Assembly: GCA_038225095.1 (NCBI GenBank)
Contig: JBBREZ010000062.1
Span: 1 to 19,618 of the forward strand
Origin: JAPLGZ01 sp038225095
GTDB taxonomy: Bacteria > Chloroflexota > Anaerolineae > Caldilineales > Caldilineaceae
Reading direction: 5' to 3'
DNA length: 19,618 nucleotides
Position numbers and translations under genes: made by a program. Positions 8,476-14,742 of this stretch are shown one piece after another. Positions within the stretch are counted from its first letter, which is position 1. Each line of letters starts with the position of its first letter. The notes beneath the pieces were generated by a model. That model was not told the origin of the DNA, did not search any database, and saw nothing but the letters and a program-made list of their open reading frames with translations.

Positions 8476-9483
8476 ATGGACAGTGATGCAAGGCGAAAAG
8501 CAGAATATAAAACGACCCGTCAATTCGTTTTATATTCTGCTTTTCGTGCTTTGACCTTGCTGGTCAGCGCACTATGCCTCGTTGCCTGTTTTTCAATCCG
8601 ACCAGTGATTAAAATTGGCCTGATTGCCCCGTTTGAAGGTTTATATAGACGCACCGGCTATGACGCGCTGGCGGCGATGCGCGCCGCGATTGCCGACACA
8701 CCGACGATTGGTGTTGATATTCTGCCCCATGCCCTCGACGATGCCAATCAGCCGCTGCATGCTCGTCGCGCCGCACAAAAACTCCTCGTTGATCCTAGCG
8801 TGCAGGCCGTGGTCGGCCCGTTGAACCAAGCGACCCTTTTGAGCGTTATGGATGTGTTGCCTACGGCACGGCCGGTTTGGATCGCGCCTTTTGCTGTAGC
8901 ACCGGCGACCAACAATTTTGCCGATTCGTTCGCTACTGATGTCTGGATCACAAAATTGATCGGTGCGGTTGCAGATATAGCCCAAACCCAACAGGCCCAC
9001 CGTTTGATCGTAGCCGGCTGGACGCCTGGCTGGCCACAGCCTTCCGCCCAAGCGTGGACTGTTGTGACGAAGCTGCCCGTTATCATGGCTGGTGATGAAG
9101 TTGATCAGGTGGCGCAGGCCGACGCCGTGCTCTGGTTGGGCAGCCCAGACGGCGCGGCCACTTATCTGGCAAAATTGCGGGCAAAGTTTCCGGCTACACC
9201 GTTTTGGATGGGGCCACAAGGCGGCGATCCGGTTTTTGCTGAACGCTCCCAACGCAACGGCCCGGTCTATTGGGCCACCTGGCTTGGTGCAGATTATGCA
9301 CAATGGGCTGCTCAACATCCACCAGCGACGCCAGCGGCTTATCTGGTCTATCAGGCGACACGACAAGCGATTGCTAAGGCCACGGGCCAAACACCGCCAA
9401 CCATCGTCGGTGGCTGGCATGTAGCATTTTTTGTGATTGGGGCAGACGGCAAGAGCCAACCCTATGCCAAGACTCATGCCTAG
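8476..9483 (+). CDS. Putative lipoprotein, ABC-type substrate-binding protein (branched-chain amino acid receptor fold)
   Basis: The 335-residue product begins with a basic n-region, a hydrophobic stretch and a lipobox LVAC (Cys 38), so it is probably a lipid-anchored extracytoplasmic protein. The mature part has periplasmic-binding-protein type I features. These are IKIGLIAPFEG at the start, a GYDALAAMRAAI helix, VQAVVGPLNQA, and a second lobe with VLWLGSPDGAATYLAKL. It is somewhat shorter than typical LivJ-like receptors. No permease or ATPase gene is nearby, so its ligand and partner are unknown; it may sense rather than transport. Codons 7-24 contain a perfect 22-base inverted repeat (8494-8515 with 8525-8546). 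Downstream alternative starts such as TTG inside ALTLL would remove the basic n-region, so ATG 8476 is preferred. Confidence 0.8.
   Translation: MDSDARRKAEYKTTRQFVLYSAFRALTLLVSALCLVACFSIRPVIKIGLIAPFEGLYRRTGYDALAAMRAAIADTPTIGVDILPHALDDANQPLHARRAAQKLLVDPSVQAVVGPLNQATLLSVMDVLPTARPVWIAPFAVAPATNNFADSFATDVWITKLIGAVADIAQTQQAHRLIVAGWTPGWPQPSAQAWTVVTKLPVIMAGDEVDQVAQADAVLWLGSPDGAATYLAKLRAKFPATPFWMGPQGGDPVFAERSQRNGPVYWATWLGADYAQWAAQHPPATPAAYLVYQATRQAIAKATGQTPPTIVGGWHVAFFVIGADGKSQPYAKTHA
8494..8546. repeat. Perfect 22-base inverted repeat in signal-peptide codons
   Basis: Bases 8494-8515 and 8525-8546 are exact reverse complements, separated by nine bases (CCCGTCAAT). The stem is AT-rich and starts 18 bases after the ATG of the lipoprotein gene. 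In mRNA it would form a strong hairpin that could occlude early translation. It could also be a small inserted palindrome that has been domesticated as coding sequence. Confidence 0.9.
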
Positions 9484-9512
9484 ACATTCCGGTAAAGGGT
9501 ACTTGTTATGAC

Positions 9513-9648
9513 TGGGAACCCTCTGCGTCCCTGTTGTCGCTTGCACCACTCGACGCAGAGCGTCGGGACTGCGTTCCCACGCGCCTAAGGGGCTCCCGGC
9601 GTGCGGAACGAGTAGCTTTGATTGCGGAATAGGCATGTCTCGTACCGC
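9513..9648. repeat. Double palindromic repeat
   Basis: The first part (9513-9579) is a nested palindrome: TGGGAAC (9513-9519) pairs with GTTCCCA (9573-9579), and CTCTGCGTC (9521-9529) pairs with GACGCAGAG (9552-9560). The second part has GCGGAACGAG (9603-9612) pairing, with one mismatch, with CTCGTACCGC (9639-9648). Both lie shortly after the stop codon of the substrate-binding lipoprotein. Confidence 0.75.
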
Positions 9649-9819
9649 TCTGGTTGCACGAGTTTACAGTTGAGCTGTTTTCTAGTTAGCTTACACAAAG
9701 TTTGCCTAAACTTTGATAAGATGTGTATTATTCATCAATTGACTCATCGGTGAAAAGTTGCCAATCGCCAAGGCCAATCCAAGCAATAAATAATGATCCA
9801 GGATCGAGACTTGACAGGA

Positions 9820-10011
9820 GGAAAGGACCCCACGACTCGACTGTCGTTCGACAAGACTTCGGCGAGCTCAGTCGAGTCGTCGAACGCTCACGGCCCGGTC
9901 GGGGTCTGAGACTTCGGCGTGAGCGCTCAGTCGAACGCTCAGTCGAACGCTCTGCCGAAGACCGCCGAACGTCCGGTCAAGTGGGTGCCCTCTGGGCGCG
10001 AGAGGTCTAGC
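9820..10011. repeat. CTTCGGC/CAGTCGA interspersed repeat, copy R1
   Basis: A 37-base word at 9854-9890 is identical to 14555-14591 near trmFO. Within the block, ACGACTCGACTG (9832-9843) pairs with CAGTCGAGTCGT (9869-9880). Three 12-base units (CGCTCAGTCGAA twice, then a copy with two changes) run in tandem at 9924-9959. This is dispersed repeat material, not a gene. Confidence 0.8.
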
Positions 10012-10130
10012 CCGTAGCCTGATTGATTGGGCATGGCCTAAGTGGCAGGCCAGCGTAGCGGTGTTGTCATGCTCCCTTGTGAGGACAAGGATTTTGCCGT
10101 CTCCCTTCCATCATTTGTGCTAAATAACCT

Positions 10131-11336
10131 ATGCGTATATTAATGCTAAGTTGGGAATATCCCCCCTATGTCGTTGGTGGCATGGGCAAACATGTGGCTG
10201 AACTAACGCCAATGCTCAGCAAGCTTACTGTGGATGGTGAGCCATTGCTGATCGACGTATTGACCACGCGGGCTGACGGGGGCGCGGCGGTTGAACAAAT
10301 CACACCGCAGCTAACCGCGCATCGCGTCAATGTGCCACCGATTGACGCCCATGACCTCTATAACAGTATGATTGCCAACAACGCAGCTTTGATCGAATAT
10401 GGCATCAAGCTTGGCGAACAGCATCACTATGATCTGATCCATATGCACGATTGGCTGGTTGGTGAAGCAGGCATTACGTTGAAATATCACTGGAAAACGC
10501 CGCTGGTGGCGACCATTCATGCCACAGAGCGCGGCCGGCATCAAGGCTATCTTCCCAGCGATACAAGCTACCACATTGATCAGATGGAAGGGCGGATTGG
10601 CTTTGAAGCCTGGCGTGTGATCGTTTGTAGTGAATATATGCGTGGTGAAGTTCATTACTTTTTTGGCGTACCCTACGACAAAATGGATATTATCGCTAAT
10701 GGCTTCGACATGAATACCATCGTCCACCCATCATCCGCCACCATCCAGACGTTACGCCAGCAATATGCCCCGCAAGGTGAAAAATTGCTCTTTTTTGTGG
10801 GCCGTGTGACGCATGAAAAAGGTTTGCACGTCTTAATTGCTGCAATGCCTGGTATCCTGAACATTGATAAGAATGTACGATTAGTCGTGGCGGGGAAGAA
10901 TGGTAATAAAATGTGGCCGTTGGCCCATGATTTGAATGTGGATCACGTCGTCGATTTTCTGGGCTTCATCAGTAATGAACAGCGCGATCTCATCTACCAT
11001 ATCGCAGACGCGGCAATTTTCCCCAGTTTATACGAACCTTTTGGCATCGTGGCGCTCGAAGCGATGGCGCAGAATTGTAATGTAATCGCCAGCAACGTTG
11101 GGGGGCTGGGCGAAGTCGTCATGCACGAACAGAATGGCTTACATGTCTATCCGAACGATCCACAAAGCATCGCCTGGGCGGTGAATCGACTCTTCGTTGA
11201 TCCGGCGGCGGCCCAGCAGCGGCGCGAATTTGCCCGCACCCAGACTCTATCATTGTATCAATGGGATAAGATTGCGGTCCAAACCATGCACTTATATCAG
11301 GCCGTGGTGCAGGCGCGGGCGCAAGTGCCGTGGTAG
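10131..11336 (+). CDS. Glycosyltransferase, GT4 family, glycogen-synthase-like
   Basis: The 401-residue product has the GT-B fold layout. The N-terminal motif MLSWEYPPYVVGGMGKHV is the acceptor/donor-binding loop typical of starch/glycogen synthase-like enzymes. DLIHMHDWL and the VATIHATE segment follow. The C-terminal half has VGRVTHEKG (R225, K230) and the E-x7-E nucleotide-sugar motif EPFGIVALE (E302 and E310). Proteins of this type in Chloroflexota and Actinobacteria transfer glucose from ADP- or UDP-glucose to alpha-glucans, but other acceptors are possible. The protein is cytoplasmic, with no signal or membrane segment. It stands alone, with repeats on both sides, so context does not help to define its substrate. 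The ATG is immediately followed by family homology, so the start is secure although no Shine-Dalgarno is visible. Confidence 0.88.
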   Translation: MRILMLSWEYPPYVVGGMGKHVAELTPMLSKLTVDGEPLLIDVLTTRADGGAAVEQITPQLTAHRVNVPPIDAHDLYNSMIANNAALIEYGIKLGEQHHYDLIHMHDWLVGEAGITLKYHWKTPLVATIHATERGRHQGYLPSDTSYHIDQMEGRIGFEAWRVIVCSEYMRGEVHYFFGVPYDKMDIIANGFDMNTIVHPSSATIQTLRQQYAPQGEKLLFFVGRVTHEKGLHVLIAAMPGILNIDKNVRLVVAGKNGNKMWPLAHDLNVDHVVDFLGFISNEQRDLIYHIADAAIFPSLYEPFGIVALEAMAQNCNVIASNVGGLGEVVMHEQNGLHVYPNDPQSIAWAVNRLFVDPAAAQQRREFARTQTLSLYQWDKIAVQTMHLYQAVVQARAQVPW

Positions 11337-11348
11337 CCGCCGGTTACG

Positions 11349-11469
11349 CCGTGTAATTCGCATTCGCATAGAAAAACTATTTAGAAATCGTTCGGGGTTT
11401 ATTTGATTTCTCTATCAGATGCGCTCCTGTAGCCAAAAAGAGACGCATCTGAGGATGCGAACTACACGG
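11349..11469. repeat. Nested palindrome between convergent genes
   Basis: An outer pair (CCGTGTAATTCGCAT at 11349-11363 with 11455-11469, one mismatch) encloses an inner pair (CAGATGCG at 11416-11423 with CGCATCTG at 11444-11451). It fills the gap between the plus-strand glycosyltransferase and the minus-strand phosphorylase. It could act as a two-way 3' structure, but it has no T-run, so it is not called a terminator. Confidence 0.75.
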
Positions 11470-11492
11470 TACCGAAATAAAGCAGATTGACG

Positions 11493-12812
11493 TTAGCTAG
11501 CCGTAACCCGTTCATAGATAATGGGCAGGGGCGCGACCGGCTGGTCTTGCAGCGTGTAGGCGGCAAGGATACGTTGGACGGCGGTCTCTGCTGCTTGCTT
11601 GTCTGCGGCATGGACTGTACAAAGGGTGTCGCCGGGCGCTACCGGATCGCCTACCTTCGCTTGCACGATAATGCCAACGCGGTAATCAATCGGATCGCCT
11701 TTCTGCTGGCGACCGCCGCCCAGCGCCACGCTGGTTAAACCAATTTCACGGGCGTCAATGCGCTGAACGTAACCGCTCACGGGCGTCAGCACCGGCAGGG
11801 TGACGGGCGCTTGTGGCAACTGTTCGGGATTGTCCATCAGGCGTACATCCCCGCCTTGGGCTGCGACAAAGGCTTTGAATTTGGCAAAGGCGGCCCCGTT
11901 GGCGATCACCTGGTGGATTTGTTCGCGCGCTTGTTCGGTGGTCTGCACCCGCTGGCCCAGCAATAACATCTCCTGTGCCACTGCCTCTACCAATTGTTGA
12001 AAATCCGCTGGTCCCTGGCCGTGTAAGGTGGCAATCGCCTCTTTCACTTCCAACACGTGCCCCACGGCGCGCCCCAATGGTTGCTCCATCTGCGTGATCA
12101 ACGCGGTGACGCGACGATTGGCCCGTTGCCCAATCGCCACCATCAGTTTAGACAGCGCCCGTGCCTCTGCCAGCGTTTCCATAAAAGCGCCGCGCCCACA
12201 TTTCACATCTAACACAATCGCATCGGCGCCCGCCGCGAGCTTTTTGCTCATAATGCTGCTAGCAATCAAGGGCAAGCTGGGCACGGTACCGGTGACATCG
12301 CGCAGCGCATAGAGCAGCTTGTCTGCCGGTGCTAGATTGGCCGTTTGCCCGGCGACGACTAGCCCAACCGTGCGTAATTGTTGGCGAAATTGTTGCTCCG
12401 ATAGATCCGGGCTCCAGCCTTGAATACTTTCCAACTTGTCAATCGTGCCGCCGGTGAAACTGAGCCCACGGCCGCTCATCTTGCCCACGGGCAGACCGCA
12501 CGCGGCCACAATCGCGCCCACGGCCAACGTGGTCTTGTCACCTACGCCACCGCTCGAATGCTTGTCAACGATGATCGTGTTGGGGGGCAAGGCATCGTGC
12601 AAATCCAGTTGATCGCCGCTGGCCGCCATTGCTAGCGTCAAATCCGTGGTTTCGGCATCGGTCATACCCTGGAAATAGACCGCCATTGCCCAGGCCGCCG
12701 CCTGATAATCGGGGATTGTCCCGCTGACAAAGCCTTCGATAAAGGTGCGAATTTCGGCGGCGCTTAACTCGCCACCATCGCGTTTTTTGACAATAATATC
12801 AACTGGATTCAT
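11493..12812 (-). CDS. deoA/pdp: Pyrimidine-nucleoside phosphorylase (thymidine phosphorylase family)
   Basis: This cytoplasmic enzyme splits pyrimidine nucleosides with phosphate into base and (deoxy)ribose-1-phosphate in nucleoside salvage. The 439-residue product carries the phosphate loop KHSSGGVGDKT (residues 84-94) and the family signature SGRGLSFTGGTIDKLES (113-129). Active-site residues H85, Y168, R171, S186 and K190 fall at the same numbers as in E. coli thymidine phosphorylase. The C-terminal PYNP_C domain begins near residue 345. At position 111, where E. coli thymidine phosphorylase has Met, this protein has Lys. As far as I recall, that Lys is the feature of the broader pyrimidine-nucleoside phosphorylases, so uridine may also be a substrate. 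GGTGA lies five bases before the ATG. The gene is divergent from trmFO, with its own promoter candidate. Confidence 0.95.
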   Translation of the reverse strand: MNPVDIIVKKRDGGELSAAEIRTFIEGFVSGTIPDYQAAAWAMAVYFQGMTDAETTDLTLAMAASGDQLDLHDALPPNTIIVDKHSSGGVGDKTTLAVGAIVAACGLPVGKMSGRGLSFTGGTIDKLESIQGWSPDLSEQQFRQQLRTVGLVVAGQTANLAPADKLLYALRDVTGTVPSLPLIASSIMSKKLAAGADAIVLDVKCGRGAFMETLAEARALSKLMVAIGQRANRRVTALITQMEQPLGRAVGHVLEVKEAIATLHGQGPADFQQLVEAVAQEMLLLGQRVQTTEQAREQIHQVIANGAAFAKFKAFVAAQGGDVRLMDNPEQLPQAPVTLPVLTPVSGYVQRIDAREIGLTSVALGGGRQQKGDPIDYRVGIIVQAKVGDPVAPGDTLCTVHAADKQAAETAVQRILAAYTLQDQPVAPLPIIYERVTAS

Positions 12813-12870
12813 AGCTCACCAACCTTTTACGTACTGCCATTGCCAATTTATGGGGTGTATAATCTTCACC

Positions 12871-12900
12871 AGTATAGCATGGCTGGCAGAGCGCAGCCAA
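12871..12900 (-). promoter_or_regulatory. Candidate promoter of the phosphorylase gene
   Basis: Read on the minus strand, TTGGCT (12895-12900) and TATACT (12871-12876) are 18 bases apart, and TGC before the -10 gives an extended -10. Transcription would begin near 12864, about 50 bases before the ATG. The -35 is weak. The divergent gap is bracketed by inverted copies of TTACGTAC (12827-12834 and 12921-12928). Confidence 0.5.
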
Positions 12901-12930
12901 GATCGCTTGTTCTAGCTGCTGTACGTAATT

Positions 12931-12959
12931 TTGACGCCCGTCTGCGCCCTTGTTACAAT
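12931..12959 (+). promoter_or_regulatory. Sigma70-type promoter of trmFO
   Basis: TTGACG (12931-12936) and TACAAT (12954-12959) have 17-base spacing, each matching the consensus at five of six positions. Transcription would start near 12966, upstream of the ATG chosen at 13005. This excludes the longest open frame, which begins at 12840, as the translated protein. Confidence 0.72.
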
Positions 12960-12993
12960 AACCTGCCCCCCTTGACTGGAAAGGTAATGAAAA

Positions 12994-13000
12994 GTGAGGA
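12994..13000 (+). promoter_or_regulatory. Ribosome binding site deciding the trmFO start
   Basis: GTGAGGA ends four bases before the ATG at 13005, favouring that start. A second possible site (GGAAAGG, 12979-12985) lies very close to an in-frame ATG at 12987, which would add only six residues. Confidence 0.65.
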
Positions 13001-13004
13001 AGCT

Positions 13005-14378
13005 ATGAGCGACGTAGTAACGATTATTGGTGGCGGATTGGCGGGAACCGAAGCGGCCTGGCAAATTGCCAATCGCGGCTATCGAGTGCGTTTGTATGAA
13101 ATGCGCCCACACCGTTCGACCGAAGCGCATATCACCGACCGGCTGGCCGAGTTGGTCTGTAGCAATTCGATGGGTAGCACCTTGCCCGACCGTGCCCTGG
13201 GTATGCTCAAGAATGAATTGTTACGGATGGGCAGTATGATTATCAAGACCGCCTTCCGCCATGCCTTGCCGGCGGGCAGCGCCCTGGCGGTGGGACGCGA
13301 AGAATTTGCTGATGCAGTGACGGCAATGATTGGCAGCCATCCCACTATCGAAGTTATCCGCCAAGAAATTACTGAAATTCCTAATGGGCCGACGATTATC
13401 GCCACGGGTCCGTTGACGAGTAGCGCCATGACCGAGCAGATTCAAGCGTTGACCGGACAGAAGCATCTCTATTTTTACGACGCAATGGCGCCCATTGTGA
13501 TGGCAGACAGCATCGATCTATCGATCGCCTTTCGCCAGAGCCGCTACGACAAAGACAGCGATCTAGGGCAGGAGGAAGGCGATTATATTAATTGTCCCAT
13601 GAACAAAGCCGAGTATGAAGCCTTTGTCAATGCGGTCGTCGCTGCCCCCAAGACGCAACTCAAAGAATTTGAGAAAGAGATGGAGCGTTATTTCGAGGGC
13701 TGCATGCCAATCGAGGCGTTGGCTGCGCGTGGTCTGGCCTCGCTTGCCTTTGGCCCAATGCGCCCGGTGGGGTTAACCGACCCGCGCACCGGGCGGCGAC
13801 CCTATGCGGTTGTCCAATTACGCCAGGACAATGTGGCCGGTACGCTTTACAATATGGTTGGTTTTCAGACGAATGTGAAATGGGGTGCGCAAGAAGAAAT
13901 CTTGCGCATGATTCCTGGTCTTCAAGCGGCAGAATTTGTGCGGCTAGGTCAGATGCATCGTAATACGTTTATAAATAGCCCGACCTTATTGCATCCCACC
14001 TTGCAATTTCGCGAGCGTGAAGATCTGTTCTTTGGTGGCCAGATCACTGGCACCGAAGGTTACGTGGGCAGCACGATGGGCGGACTGGTGGCTGGCGTCA
14101 ATATGGTGCGCCTGCTGCGTGGCGAGGCGCTGCTTCAACCGCCACCGACAACGATGATCGGCGCGCTTTTATACTATATCACCCATGCCGATGCCAAAAA
14201 TTTTCAGCCGATGAAAGCCAATATGGGGTTGTTGCCAGAGATGGAAACAACGATACGCGGCAAGATGAATCGCTATGCCGCCTACGCCGAACGGGCGCAA
14301 CAGGAGATGGACGCTTATTTGCAAGCCAGTGGGTTTGAAGCGCTAGCGGAGGTTGCTGAACCTGTCGCAATAGGATGA
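13005..14378 (+). CDS. trmFO: Methylenetetrahydrofolate-tRNA-(uracil-5-)-methyltransferase TrmFO
   Basis: TrmFO is a folate- and FAD-dependent enzyme that makes 5-methyluridine at position 54 of tRNA. From ATG 13005 the product has 457 residues, the usual family length. The FAD-binding GGGLAGTEAAW sits at residues 9-19. The cysteine in LVCSNSMGS (C52) and the cysteine in FEGCMPIE (C233) correspond to the two conserved cysteines of the Bacillus enzyme. The C-terminal signatures GFQTNVKWGAQ, FINSP and GGQITGTEGYVGS are present. The upstream extension back to 12840 would cross the promoter and shows no homology, so it is rejected. The gene is monocistronic, followed by a palindromic element and then a strong terminator. 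Confidence 0.96.
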   Translation: MSDVVTIIGGGLAGTEAAWQIANRGYRVRLYEMRPHRSTEAHITDRLAELVCSNSMGSTLPDRALGMLKNELLRMGSMIIKTAFRHALPAGSALAVGREEFADAVTAMIGSHPTIEVIRQEITEIPNGPTIIATGPLTSSAMTEQIQALTGQKHLYFYDAMAPIVMADSIDLSIAFRQSRYDKDSDLGQEEGDYINCPMNKAEYEAFVNAVVAAPKTQLKEFEKEMERYFEGCMPIEALAARGLASLAFGPMRPVGLTDPRTGRRPYAVVQLRQDNVAGTLYNMVGFQTNVKWGAQEEILRMIPGLQAAEFVRLGQMHRNTFINSPTLLHPTLQFREREDLFFGGQITGTEGYVGSTMGGLVAGVNMVRLLRGEALLQPPPTTMIGALLYYITHADAKNFQPMKANMGLLPEMETTIRGKMNRYAAYAERAQQEMDAYLQASGFEALAEVAEPVAIG

Positions 14379-14395
14379 GTTGGGGCGGAGATTGG

Positions 14396-14650
14396 CCAGA
14401 CTCCACCCGCGCCCAAGGGCGGTAGCCTTCTAGGCGCGCTCCCCTGCTGGGAGGGGACCGGTCAGGGATAGAAGAAGATGGTTGTTCTATCCGACCAAAG
14501 GCTCCCGCCCAGCAGGCTTCGACGTGGCTTTCGGCAAGACTTCGGCGTGCGCTCAGACTTCGGCGAGCTCAGTCGAGTCGTCGAACGCTCAGGCCCCGTG
14601 CGGTGCGCTTGTCGAACCGCAGCCGAACGGGAGGACGGGGGGAGAGGTCA
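14396..14650. repeat. Composite palindromic element E3 with repeat R2 inside
   Basis: The left part shares CCACCCGCGCCC (14403-14414) with E1 and an exact 27-base word (14418-14444) with E2 in inverted orientation. A hairpin GGATAGAA/TTCTATCC (14466-14473 with 14485-14492) follows. The right part is CTTCGGC/CAGTCGA repeat, including the 37-base word at 14555-14591 identical to 9854-9890. The two repeat families are fused here. With the terminator that follows, this accounts for the whole 364-base gap after trmFO. Two open frames across it (from 14478 and 14482) are repeat by-products. Confidence 0.8.
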
Positions 14651-14677
14651 TTCACATCGTTGCGAGCTTACATAAAT

Positions 14678-14713
14678 AAAAAGCGCCGCCTTCGCATGAA
14701 GGCGGCGCTTTTT
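14678..14713. terminator. Bidirectional intrinsic terminator
   Basis: A perfect 16-base-pair stem (14678-14693 with 14698-14713) closes on a four-base GCAT loop. The stem begins with five A and ends with five T, so either strand gives a GC-rich hairpin followed by a U-run. It separates the convergent trmFO (plus) and SH3-lipoprotein (minus) genes and can serve both. Confidence 0.93.
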
Positions 14714-14742
14714 ATGAGCTGATTACACGTTAATTTACCAAT

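Larger units (their letters stand above)
9484..10130. other. 647-base repeat-rich intergenic region
   Basis: No gene is supported in this gap. It contains, in order: a double palindrome (9513-9648); a short hairpin CAAAGTTT-GCCT-AAACTTTG (9696-9715) with no T-run; a CTTCGGC/CAGTCGA repeat block (about 9820-10011); and about 120 bases of unremarkable sequence before the glycosyltransferase gene. An open frame at 9723-10010 is rich in Arg, Ser and Glu because it translates the repeat block, and I do not call it. A TGCTAAATA at 10118-10126 could be an extended -10 for the following gene but has no -35 at normal spacing. Confidence 0.7.

Noticed and set aside
8641..9636. A 331-residue minus-strand open frame opposite the substrate-binding lipoprotein
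   Set aside because: It has no recognisable family motif and unusual composition, while the plus-strand frame has a lipobox and receptor-fold motifs.
9723..10010. A 95-residue Arg/Ser/Glu-rich open frame
   Set aside because: It translates the CTTCGGC/CAGTCGA repeat block with its 12-base period.
12840..13004. A 55-residue N-terminal extension of TrmFO
   Set aside because: It would cross the trmFO promoter (12931-12959), lacks homology, and the FAD motif should be near the N-terminus.
14478..14679. Two overlapping 65-residue open frames downstream of trmFO
   Set aside because: They lie inside the E3/R2 repeats and run into the terminator.
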